Shown piece by piece: positions 14,803 through 26,100 of a stretch of DNA of 64,000 nt. Location: contig JAGGNK010010225.1 in NCBI GenBank assembly GCA_017590115.1, positions 8,978,834 to 9,042,833 on the forward strand, written 5' to 3'. Within the stretch, counting starts at the first letter, position 1. Each line of letters starts with the position of its first letter. The translations under genes were made by a program, and so were the position numbers. The notes beneath the pieces are model-generated. The model searched no databases and had not been told where the DNA came from. It saw nothing but the letters and a program-made list of their open reading frames with translations. The stretch comes from Montifringilla adamsi (taxonomy: Eukaryota; Chordata; Aves; Passeriformes; Passeridae).

Positions 14803-15070
14803 GATAAGACAAGGGCTGATGGCTTAAACTGAGAATATGTTTAGATTAGCTACTGGGAAGAAATTCTTTTCTGTAAGGGTGATGAAGCAGTGGAACACGT
14901 TGTCCAGAGAAGCAGTGGATGTCCCATCTCTGTAAGGGTTCAAGGCCAGATTGACTAGGGCTTTGAGTAAACTGCTCTAGAAGAAGGTGTCTCTGGCCCA
15001 AGGCAGGGGGATTGGAGCACAATGATCTTTAAGATCTCTTCACACTCAAACCATTCTACAATTCTATGAA
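14803..15070 (+). mobile_element. CR1 LINE, 3' end fragment
   Basis: This matches the 3' end of the chicken-repeat-1 (CR1) non-LTR retrotransposon as I know it. The order of landmarks is a 'TTTAGATTAG..GGAAGAAATTCTT' block at about 14837-14868, a 'GTGAAGCAGTGGAACACGTTGTCCAGAGAAGC' type block near 14880-14913, 'GTTCAAGGCCAGATTG' near 14938, the GGCAGGGGGATTGGA block near 15003, and a terminus of two ATTCTA(C/T)-type octamers at 15053-15069. CR1 copies usually end in such ATTCTATG repeats and carry no poly-A tail. Only the 3' untranslated part and its immediate upstream are present, so this is the usual 5'-truncated dead copy with no reverse transcriptase. Many substitutions against the consensus suggest an old insertion. 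Confidence 0.92.
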
Positions 15071-15902
15071 GCTGAGGGAAAGAACACAAAATGAGGACCT
15101 TCACAGTTTAAAAAACATACATATCCGACCACCTCAAAGCTCAGCTGCCCTCTGCAGACAACATTCCCAACAGAAGAGAGCAGTAGGTTCACACTGCCAT
15201 TTGCAGAGTGTCCTTCAGAGACGGAACATTCCTTCTCTGGGACATATGGGACATTGTGGGGCACAGCTCCTCCAGGTGTGGCATTTTTTCATTCAATGGG
15301 GAGACAAGGCAAGAGTATCTTGTCTGTCTGTGCTTTTAAGGTTGCAGTTGTGCCTGGCTCTCAAGGACAACCGCAGAAGGTCTGGGAGAGTCCCTGCTCG
15401 CCACCTCCCTCGCCACCGCACACCCTTGTAAGGCCAGATGAAGGCTGGCCCTTAGCTGGGGATTAGCAGTGCTTAAAAATAGAAGTTGAGACATGCAAAC
15501 AGACTGAGTTATAACTACTGAATTCCAGCCTGAAAAGAAAGTGTCAGCTGGCAGTGCTGGAGCTTCGCTGTGTGGGCAAGAAAGGTGTTGGAATGTCAAT
15601 CCAAGTGCCATCTCCCGTCATGGCATGTAGATGAACAGTCCTGGGGGCTTGGGATACACTACTGCAAAGGGCACTACCGACTGCCACTTACAGTGCTGCT
15701 CCATTACAGAATAAGAAGGTGCTCAGCAACATCAGGGATGCACTAACAAGCCTCCATGACAGCACATACTTAAATACTGATGGCACAGAAAAAGATGAAA
15801 ACCTTCAGAAAAACTTCATACAGCTTCCCAGAGAGTAATTGTTAGTAGTTTTTACAGATACATAAAGTGTAGGATGCCTCTAAGGCAAATAATCAGCCTG
15901 AT

Positions 15903-15962
15903 TTGTACCTTATACTAGCATAACCCCATTGGCTTCAGAGGAGTTCCACCAGGCGCACATCA
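15903..15962. repeat. Possible ancient amniote repeat relic
   Basis: A block reading ACCCCATTGGCTTCAGAGGAGTT followed by a CACCAGGCGCACATCAG-type stretch resembles the 'cccattgacttcaatggagtt..ccaggtgtaaatc' phrase of old repeats shared by birds, crocodilians and turtles. I cannot give a family name. The match is by eye over about 50 bp and could be coincidence. Confidence 0.4.
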
Positions 15963-17929
15963 GTGTGTTTATTGTTACTCATATTATGGTGGTGTCTACA
16001 GGTCACAAACCATGAAAGAAGTATTTTCGACTCCTGACTTAAAACAGGAGAGTGAACATCTGACTCTCTGACCCTACCCTCAGGATTCAATAATCAAGAA
16101 GCCAGGGATCACACTAGGAGCAGTACCAGAAGCTAAAAATATTTAAAAAGCAAATAATCTGTTTAATCAGTATGGATACTTATTTGGCTTCTTCTGAGGT
16201 TTTTAGAAACAAGTGCACTGTGTCAATACATAATTTGAGATTTTTTTGTTTTAACTTAAAATATTCTATGATAGTAAAGTTCACTCTGTTTCAGAATGAA
16301 AATAAACACTCTCTAGGATAGCAAAAATGTGTCTGGAAATTGGTATCCTGGTCTGAGATTCACTCTTACTAAAAATGGATGAATGGATATTTGTAGCAAA
16401 TAAACACTACAAAATAGTGCTCCAAACAGCAGCAACACAGGTAAGCTTATCAAGCAATTCTACTCTCTTTTCATAGCTTAGTAGGTAAAAAACATTTATA
16501 TTTAGGCTTCAATCTGATAATTTAATGCAGAATTTCAATTCTGCCTTATTTAATATGGCAACAGATACACATTGATATGTTATCTAGACAACTAGAGGGG
16601 AAGTACTCTTTGATTTAACAATTTGCAACGTTTTGTTCTCTGCAAGCAGCCTGATCTAATAGACTTTGGTTACTGGCAACCTGTGGAGAAGACTTAATCC
16701 CCATGTACTATCCTTTGAACAAGAACAAGGCAAACTTTCCACACAATTCACATTTTTTGTGTCATACTGGAGAGATAGATGGCAGAATCAAGAAATTATG
16801 TGAGAATGAGGATGGCAGCTGGAGTACTCTTCAAGGATTATAACTGCATTTCAAGAGATACTGTTATCTTTTGCATCTGCATGTCTGAGGTCTTGCAGTA
16901 AATCCATGAAAACTCATGCCCCGCAGTTTGCCATATCCTGCACAGCAACACCAAATCAGGACACAGGGAATGGCTGATCTAAACCTGGTGGTCTCAGTAC
17001 ACGAGGAAAATCTGGGATCTATTGTGAACAGAATGCTACCAGGTAAACTGCAGTCCAAGGCTTTCCAGGCTTTCTGAGACCAAAGGTATATTATCCCATA
17101 GACAAGAAAGGGAAAAAAGAAAACACAAATGGCTCTTAAGCACTGAAATGCATCTGCAGCAGGAGGGAGACATTTTTTTAAGTCTACTAGTTCATATTAC
17201 CTTGGGGTGAATTCACACCAGACTGCAAGGTCAGGGTGGCCCATAGTTTAATAGATGACCTTAAAAGGGGCTATGTATTTTAAGAAATGGCAATGGTGAT
17301 CCAACAGGTGCCAATAATTCTTTCTCCTTCACTGTGAGATTTTCCAGGAATCTCACTGACCGGTTTAAATTGCCTCCGTGATATTTGTACACAGGAAGTA
17401 TAAGCTCATATACGAGTCTCAGGCTTGAGCAACAGCCTTCCACCTCCGTTTGTCTTAGAAAAATAATCACGTTCTACTGAGGAATGGCTTTCTAAGACCT
17501 GTCAGTAGCTAACTTCAGACTTGAACAGTCATAAAGGCTTGTAAATAAACCTCTCCGGCAGGTACTCAAAGGAATCCTGTGTTGACAGAGAGCCTTTCTT
17601 ATAAATGAGTCACAAAACATGTCGGAGCATTAAGGAAACGGCTGAAAGCAGCATTACAAATTTCTAAATTCTTTCTCAGACTTTACCCACCAAATTCACA
17701 AAGTCTTGTCTGAGAAGGGGCCTTCTAAGTAGCGCTGTATACTGTTTCAGTCCCAGGAAAGATAGTATATAAATATCATTATTATGAAACCACTCCTTCA
17801 AATCTGAACAGTTCTCAAAAAGATACAAAGGGTAACTAATTCATCTCTGTGTCCAGCTAATTTCTTGGGAGAAATTCTAAACAGTACAAAGCACAAGAGA
17901 CCATCTCCAGCATTTTCAACTTAAGAACT

Positions 17930-18030
17930 CGAAAGTCACATATGATTAAAGTGCCTAATTGTTCCATTAGGAGATAATTATTGTCAGGCTGCTGAACAAG
18001 GTGTTTGTTTCCATAATTGTTATACCTGGG
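17930..18030. promoter_or_regulatory. Candidate AT-rich regulatory element
   Basis: Within about 100 bp there are a CCTAAT..ATTAGG inverted pair (17956-17972), a TAATTATTG site (homeodomain/SOX-like core), a TGTTTGTTT forkhead-like core at 18002-18010 and ATAATTGTTAT (SOX-like). The density of such cores is what a developmental enhancer often shows. In AT-rich DNA, however, these short cores arise by chance and nothing here proves function. Confidence 0.25.
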
Positions 18031-18470
18031 AAACTCTTAAATCAAATTAAAAGTTCCAGATTCAGAAAAAAAGCCCTTTGTAAACCAAATAGTAAAGTAA
18101 AATTTCAGCCTGACCTATAAAAAATGAAATTAAATAAAAACCACAAGTCAGTAAATGCATGATTCTGTTGTGCCAAACTCTATGTTAGCATTAGTAACAG
18201 CTTCTCACTTTCTGGAGTTTTAATTATGACTCAAGGGACTGGGAAAAAAGAGAGGGTGGGAGAGAATGTAACCTTTAACAGCCTCACTGGTTGCTGTCCC
18301 TACCTTTACTGCTGTTGAACTAAAAATCTCCACAGGCTAAAATTCCTTACATTGCAAATAAAATAGTTTTTCCCTGTTTTTTATCAGCCTGGGTCCCACA
18401 AGGAACTGGCAGCCGGTTTATGTCAATGAACAGAGTAAGAGTTACTGTTTTCAGATATTCCATGTTCCCC

Positions 18471-18516
18471 CCACACACACACCACACCACACCACACCAC
18501 ACCACACCACCACCAC
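18471..18516 (+). repeat. ACACC/CA microsatellite
   Basis: A short CA run passes into about seven copies of a CACAC-type pentamer and ends in CACCACCACC. Directly after it, CACCACT-GAA-AGTGGTG forms a small hairpin. The array gives a His/Thr-rich stretch in a 63-codon open frame at 18420-18611, which is not a gene. Confidence 0.93.
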
Positions 18517-21500
18517 TGAAAGTGGTGAGGAACTCACAGCAAATGTTCCTAATAACAAGCAGAAGGCCCCAAGGTTTGGGGGTTCAACTAAAGCAGCATT
18601 TGGGAGCATGAGATATGGTACAAATAGGTTTGTGGAAGATACTATTCCACTGTACTTCTTTATTGAAGCCCTTCATCCATGTCACTGCTGCTAGATTTAC
18701 CACCACAAATTTGAAGCGACATGAATAGACTGTCTAAATTTCCAATATTTCTTGGAGTCAACCATCTAGGAAAGGAAGGAGCTGTAGATTTGGAGATTGA
18801 ATCTCAAGATAATACCACACTTTCTCTCTGCCACGACACAGTAATTCACAAAAGATCTGGATGACTGGGAAATTCATTTTGGCCTCCTGTCAGTTACTTC
18901 AGCTAAGATTCTCAGTACTTTTAAAAAACAGCTTCAATAAAATCCAAATAGCCTAAAATATCAGAAACTCTTGTACTGGGTTCTCACATCTTGGAGCTAT
19001 TTCCCCTGCCTAGGTCACTGATTTGGTACTACTGATCTTGGGAGACATCAGTGGTCCAAGCTATTTAGTAGCTATTAGAAGAACACAGCAAGAGAATTCT
19101 CTGAATTTCCTTTGTCTCCCAGAATCCATCATAGTGAGACCAAGTGATGATCTTCAAGTAGGCACTCAGTCCATCACTGTTATGTGATGCATGCAATATA
19201 GTACATAAGCATCTGGGAACCCTTAAAGATTCACCCTGAACTTTGTGGAGACAATTTAAAAGAGATTTTTCAAGTAAAAGCATTTCAAATACTGAGTCTG
19301 GGAAGTACTGTGACTCTCATGGGCATGGCAGGGTTGCTGCATCATTGGCCCTGTTTCCAGCATGCCTATTTCCAGCAGCCACTGACACAACACACTGAAG
19401 TAGTAAGTCAGGACGATGACTTATTAGGAAAAGGACTGAAACAAACCATAGCAATACAAGAAGGATGAATTAATATTATTGAAATTATTACTTGGTCAAT
19501 ACCACTGCTTTGAAAGATGACCCAATTTATTCCTAAATTCCTGTCTCAGAAGACTAGGAATTAAACAGCTCGTGAAAGCTTGAGGAGTCAGAACAAAATG
19601 AGAGATGAGATGATCACTGGGCAGGGAGAATTTTTGGTAAAATTAGTATTAATTTTCAAAATATATACACTTTTAGAACCTTTACTAAAAATGCCCAGAA
19701 TAAATTAAGGTTTTCACCATTTTTCAATGGCATTCAGGCTATAGATTAAAATAACAAAACATGCAGTTTTCAAAAATTGAAAATAAGATATATCTTATCA
19801 AATTTTTTTAAATGCTGCAAAAAATGTCTTTATTCTCACAGGTCAGCATTCAAAAGATAATATGTTAAAAAGAAAGAGCTCTAGAAAACTCTGTTCATCA
19901 GTATCAGCGGAAAAGTTTTCAGTTGACGTCAGAACTGGTTGTATTATTGCACTGCAATGAAATAATTTCTTTGTTTCTGCAGCGTTATATTTTTAGATGT
20001 ATTGAAGAATTGTGAAAACAATTTTGCAATATCCTTCCCCCTCTGAAAAATGTGTATCTTCGTTTCCCTATTTTTTTAAAGAGACAGCATTGAATGCTAT
20101 AATTTCAAAGAAAACTAATTTAAATTAAGAACAGAAAGACAAAATAGCTGGAAAGAGAAAAGTTTAATATGAACACAGAAGTTTGCATTGATCTAATGGA
20201 GAAACAAATCGTATTTACACACTATAGCAGCATAACTTTGAAGTGATAAAATTTGGTAAAGGGAAAAAACCTGAAGTTCTACTTACAAACTCCAGCAAAC
20301 CCAGTAGAAAAAGTGTGCTAGCACATCACTAAATTCACAAAATTTCATGCTGTACATGGATAAAACAAAAAAAAAAAATATTACCAGACTGTACAAGCAA
20401 TGCAATATATTTCCAAGGTTTAGATACACAGAAACTTTTCTGCTAACAAAGGTGAAATTTTTCCCCTGCTGTCTCAACACCATCTCTGTTAGCCAGCTGA
20501 AGAGTCCTGTTTATTACCATGTACTGAGAGCAGCATGTTTCAGTGTAAGTGGAAATGTCAGCCAGTGTGTGGCATGGCGGATCAAAGCCCTGCCTCTGTA
20601 CATGTACCTTCTCATCTCTTCTCGTCAGGGCTTCCAGTTTGAGATGGAACAGAGGGAACGTGAAGTTAGCTTCAAACAGATGTTGTAAAACGTCTGGTGG
20701 GAACAAGCTCCCCTCAGGAGCAGTCAGATTGTGTGGAAGAGCATCTGTTAACTTTCATTTGAAAGCCTCTACACTGGAGAATCAGAGCATAGCAAAGGAA
20801 AAAATTAATAACAGTTATGGAGAAGATGGGGAAAAGGAAGAAAAAGTGTTGTGGATTTGATGGTGTGTGGGCTTTTTACTGAACTGCACGTTTTTCCAAC
20901 ATTTGTTATAGCTAGCATACAAACATTTATATAAAAGCAAAGATATTATTCAATTTGAAAAAGGACAAATGGTTATAGCACGTAAAAACATGCCCCAGAA
21001 CTAGTCACAAGTATTCTATGTGTATCCTAAATTTAGATTACTTTAATCTTTCTCAACTTATGTAAAAACCCAAATATGTCTTCTACATTCATTTACTAAA
21101 CAAGGCTAAAATCCTATTTAAGTCAAGAATAAGCCAATGGCGCCAAAGTAAGCATATGTGTTAAAGAAATCATTTCTTTTTGTAGTATGCCAGGAGATAA
21201 GCCCACTCATTTTAAGATTTTTTTCACAGGTATATTTGCCAGCAGGTATCCGGGTGTGAATTCCATCCATTAGATTCACATACAAAGCAACAATCTGGTT
21301 TTAGAGCAAAGATCCATGAACATTGCTGCCACATGGGAAGGATTCCTTGTTATTCCTTGTTTATCTTAATCCTCATATCACTGCACAAGCCATTTCTATG
21401 CTGTCTTTTCACTTTCCTTGTTTAGGACCTTAAATTTTCGTGTTGCCCACTGTTTTGTTTGCTGATCTTTGTCTGTCTTTGAAGAGGTGCTTCCAGCTCC

Positions 21501-22011
21501 AAAGCAAGCATATCTGGTAACACTTTAGGACACTGGAATCAACAGCCATTGCATATCAGCTAAAGAAATAATCTGTTTTTCTTTGCCACTGGACTTTCTC
21601 TGCTTACATGAATGCCATTACTAATCAGGCCAAGGGACACATGGATATTTGACTTTTTTTCTCATAGAAGACCATATAATTTGATACATACAGAAACGCA
21701 GATCTATGCATTTCTGTCAGCACAAAAGAAATGGAGCAACTGAAGTTTTAATGACATAATGAGAAAGAAATCCCCCAGACAAAAGGAGAGACAGTCTAGC
21801 CATTTCAGAGGAAAAGCCTAAGCTATAAAATAAAATTCCTTTCCCTCTCAGCAGTTATACTCTCAGTATAAAGGACAGCTAGGAGACCTAAAAAACCCAG
21901 TCCTAAACATTGTTAATTTCAGGAGTGCATAACCAAACTTTGTGTAAACCAAATCCAATGTGATTTCCACCTGCGGAAGATCTTATCTTCTCTTCCTCCT
22001 AATTTTAACAG
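18517..22011. other. Non-coding stretch, no gene seen
   Basis: AT-rich DNA. Overlapping open frames of 66-113 codons on both strands at 20283-20860 have no recognisable domain and conflict with one another. At about 21338-21360 ATTCCTTGTT occurs twice in direct succession. No named repeat was recognised before the LTR at 22017. Confidence 0.55.
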
Positions 22012-22016
22012 GCCAT

Positions 22017-23165
22017 TGTTAAATGGCTGCATTGGCCGTGGCTGAATGCCAAATGCCCACCAAAGCCACTCTGTCCCTCCCCTCCTCAGCTGGATAGAGA
22101 AGAGAAAATATAACAAAAGGCTCATGGGTCAAAATAAGGACAGGGTGAGATTGCTCATCAGCTGCCATCACAAGCAAAACAGACTCGAGGAAAAAATAAT
22201 TTGACTTATTGCCAATCAAATCAGAGTAGGATAATGAGAAATAAAATCAAAGCTCAAAACACCTCCTCCCCACCCCTCTCTTCTTCCTGGGCTCAACTTT
22301 ACCCCCTGTTTTTTTATCTCCCCTCCTTAAGCACAGAGTGGTTTGCGGAACGGGGCCTGCAATCAGTTCATCACACATGGTCTCTGCTGCTCCTTCTTCC
22401 TCATGGGAAGGACTCCCCACACTCTTCCCCTGCTCCAACGCAGGGTGCCTCCCGTGGCAGACACTCCTCCATGGGCTCCTCCAACGTGAGTCTTTCCCAT
22501 GGGCTGCAGATCCTCACAAACTGTTCCAGTGAAGGATCCCATCTGTCCATCTGTCCATCTGGGTGCTGTCCTCAGGAACAGACTGTTCCAGTGTGGGTCC
22601 TCCATGGGGTCACAAGCCTTGCTAGCAAACCTGCTCCAGTGTGGGCTCCCCTCTCCAGGGGTCCACAGCTCCTGCCTGGAGCCTGCTCCAGCATGGCCTT
22701 CTCATGGGATCACAGCCTTCTTCCGGCCTCCACCTGCTCCAGCACGGGTCTCCTCCACAGGCTGCAGGTGAATCTCTACTCCCACCATGAACCTCCACAG
22801 GTTGCCAAGGGACAGCCTGTCTCACCAGGGTCTTCCCATGGACTGCAGAGGAATCTCAGCTCCAGCACCTGGAGCTCTCCCTCCTACTGCACTGACCTTG
22901 GTGTCTGAAGAGTTGTTCCTCTCACATGTTCTCACTCCTATCTTCTCTGGACGTAATCATTTCTGAGCAATAATTTTTTTTTTCCATCTTATATCTGTCA
23001 TTCCAGAGGCACTATCACCATCACTGATGGTCTCAGACGTGGCGTGCAGTGGGCCCACCTTGGAGCCAGGCATTGGCTCTGACACAGGGGAGGTTTCTAG
23101 CAGCTTCTCACAGAAGCCACCACTGTAGCCAGCCCTGCTTCCAAAACCTCCACAAACCAAATACA
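22017..23165. mobile_element. Probable solo LTR of a bird endogenous retrovirus
   Basis: A self-contained 1149-bp repeat. It begins TGTTAAATGG and ends CAAATACA, giving the TGT...ACA termini of a retroviral LTR. It is flanked by GCCAT (22012-22016) and ACCAT (23166-23170), which fits a 5-bp target-site duplication with one mutation. I recognise its internal landmarks from memory as an abundant bird repeat: 'AAAATATAACAAAAGGCTC' near 22107, 'TTATTGCCAATCAAATCAGAGTAGG' near 22207, the periodic CTGCTCCAG units at 22430-22765, and the 'TTCTCACAGAAGCCACCAC' block near 23105. The exact family name is not certain. No gag, pol or env is present, so homologous recombination between two LTRs is the likely history. 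Transcription direction is not settled. Many sites that I recall as CG are TG or CA here, as expected for methylated, decaying copies. The 235-codon open frame at 22201-22908 lies inside it and is not a gene. Confidence 0.75.
22430..22765 (+). repeat. Degenerate ~50-bp tandem units inside the LTR
   Basis: The phrase CTG(C/T)TCCA(G/A) followed by a YRYGGG-like stretch starts at 22430, 22476, 22521, 22583, 22631, 22683 and 22734. The spacings are 46, 45, 62, 48, 52 and 51 bp. The units also share ATGGG or CATGG boxes and a CTGCAG/CACAG box, so this is a diverged minisatellite that is part of the repeat family. Spacing is not a multiple of three throughout, which argues against a coding origin in a single frame. 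Confidence 0.8.
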
Positions 23166-23170
23166 ACCAT

Positions 23171-26100
23171 TCATTTCAGATAATGAATTTCCCCAATCAT
23201 TCATGGCCTTTGTTGAGCAAAATGTGGAAAAAACCCATATAAACACTACATCTCAGCTTGGCCTATAATAATCTTTCTGAGGGAATAATAATGGTGCAAT
23301 AAAATTAAAAGTAATTTGAAGTCTGTTTCCCACAGGATGCTTAGACTAGGCTGATACCATACCCTAAGGGTAGTAAAAAGACAGAAGCATATGGGAGCAG
23401 AGGGGTGACACGACAACTCCATAAACACAGCTGTAGCACCTCCTTTCAGTCAAGAATTCAATCCAGCACTAACCAGACTGCTCAGCTGCAGACACCAATG
23501 TCCTGTCATTAGTCAACTTCAGGAAATATTCAGCATTTGTTACCCAATCTGCAAAGACAGGAAGTAGAGGAAATGGAAACGCTGGGGGAGGGAGAAGGTT
23601 CTGCTCTTTAGTAGGTGATGGAAAACAGTGAGAACACTACTGCTCTGTTTGTTCAATCTAGTCATCTAGGGACTTCTAGAGGAACAAAGACCTTTATCTC
23701 CTTTTGTGAGAATAAACATTGCAGAGACAGAATTTGAAGACAAGTTTTGACCTGAGGACAACACAAAGGAAACTCCAGAGCCAGGAAATGTAATCTGTGT
23801 TGCTCTCTTCTTCCAAACATTAAATGGTTTAGACTTAGCTCTGCTTATATAGAGGGATACAGATCTAAAGCCCATTGCAGTAAGTGGAAAGACTCCCATA
23901 CACTTCAACAGGCTTTAGACCACAGCCAGAGTAACAGGACTTTACCACCACCAGCTCACAAGCTGTCCACATCTTGAAGATGTTAAAGGTCTTTTTTTCT
24001 AAGCAAGTCCCAAAGCTTATTAGGAGTAGTCTTGAAGTACATCTCTGACAGAAAAGGATCACAAATTTTATCAAATGGATCACAAAGACAAATGTTAAAT
24101 GTTTGAAGTGGTAGCACATGGGTAGTAAATGAACTTTGGCCTTTGAAAAATAGCACATTCTAGGGAAAGAACAAAATCCTTAAAGAATTCATGAACTTCC
24201 TCCTTTCCCTCTCCTCTATCCCAATTCCCACTGCCTAGAGCCCAAAATACAGGCCACTATGTAAATGCATTAACTTCTTTCAAACTTTAAAGGGTTTTCC
24301 TTTGCTTGGTTACTTTGCACATCCTAGGGCATCTCCTTTTCACTGCCCTCTTTAGACTTAAATGTACCAAAGTTGATGGGTTAATGTCTTTACTTCCACT
24401 AAACCTCTGTGATTTTCCCTGTGCTAACTCAAAATTTTGCACAGTATGCAACAGGAGGCCTTGATGAAGTGTGGGCAGGAAGGATGGTGTCACTCTCCTC
24501 TATTGACTAGCAACCTTACATCAAGGAAGCTTTAGTCATCTGAAGGGGAAGTTGAATTGCTTGTTGGGGGATCTCAGTTCCCATTTTTACTCATGTAGGG
24601 AAGGAGGTGGTTGTGGTAGCCCTGCTGGCACATGTGAGAAGTGATGGTGATCAAAAAGGATCATCCCTGGATGTAGTTGCCCACAGACCACACATCTGAA
24701 ATTCTGTTTCAAGAATTCTGGTGAGCCTGATATGCAGAGGCATCATCTGAAACTTCAGCTCAACTCAATGAAAGATGCAGGTGTTCACCTCCTTTGGAAG
24801 TCAGGTCCCAAAATATAGATTTGCTAACCCCATCTATTGCCATGCATGCTTTTAAAGTGATGCATCAGAAAACGGTAAAAAGATAAAACAGCTCCTCTCA
24901 GGCTCTGCTGTCAATTGAAATTCCACTTGGATCTGTAACAGCTGGACAGCAGACTGATAGCCCCGTTTAAATGACTTCTCACAGAGTCAATGCTATAATA
25001 GGCATTAATTAGATTCTCTTGTGGGGATACACAAAAAGACTAAAAGCCTGGAGAAGCATTATCTCTTACAATTAGCTGAAAAGAGCATAGGGAGTAGGCT
25101 ATAGGGATAGCCTAAGGACAGCTCTAACTCCGCCAAAATTCCTTCTGGGTTATCTGTGGAGCACGTGTTGCCTGATGCCCAAGTGCTTCTTTCTCACCTC
25201 ACTGACTGCTTGTCAGCATATGGCAGACGCCAGCATGGTCCTCAATCAGACATTCAGGTGCTTAATACCAAGTCAAATAGAAGGGAATAGTCTCTGCAAT
25301 AGGCAGAGGGATTAGAAAAGGCTGGTATACAAGAATGCAAATCCATATATTCTCTCCTTCATACATTTAAAAGGAAAATCTGTAAGCAAATTTGTTGTAG
25401 ATGTTTTATTCCCTTTCTCTTATAAGGAAAACAATAGCTCTAGAAACTTCTGTTCATGAGAAAAAGGCATGGCTGGTTTTGTTTCCTTATTTTCCTTCCC
25501 TTTCTTTCTTCAAAAAAGAAAAGGCAAACTGTTGCTTTCTGCCATTCCTGTAAAAAAAAAATTATTTACCAGTTGCAGCAAGTTCAGGCTATTTATCCTT
25601 GTGTGTGTCCCTGGTATTAAAAAAGTCTTCACAGTTTAAGGCTGAAGCACTGGTTTCCACAAGAAGAGGTAAAATTAGATTGTCTTGCTGTTACCCTCTT
25701 AACATACTGAGAAGAACATTTTAACTCTAACATTAACTCGTGAGAATAATAATTAAAACACTGCAGGGATACAGGAAGTTATCCTTACATTATACTTGTA
25801 AGTCACACACCGTAGGATAAAAACAACTTCATCTGAAGCAAGCAGGTACCTTACAGAAGAGCAGTACAACTAAATAGTGTTCCAGCATTCCTCACAGCCT
25901 CCAATTGTATGGCACCCTCAGCTAAAATAGAGAGGACATCACAGGGCTGTACTAAGGGCTGGGGTGGATTTCTTTTTTTAATTAGATGTGTACATGTGTT
26001 TCCTCCCTAGTGGATCTACTGCACAGCATGATATTTTCATTGCTTGTCTGGGATTCAGCAGAGAGAAACATTCAATCACGTATCAGCATCTGGATGGGGC

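Larger units (their letters stand above)
15071..18470. other. Non-coding stretch, no gene seen
   Basis: The first 500 bp after the CR1 end are somewhat richer in G+C and CpG, with several overlapping open frames (15066-15431, 121 codons plus; 15336-15611, 91 codons minus). None looks like a known protein. An old repeat relic at 15903-15962 and an AT-rich regulatory-looking stretch at 17930-18030 are listed separately. The rest is unremarkable. Confidence 0.5.
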
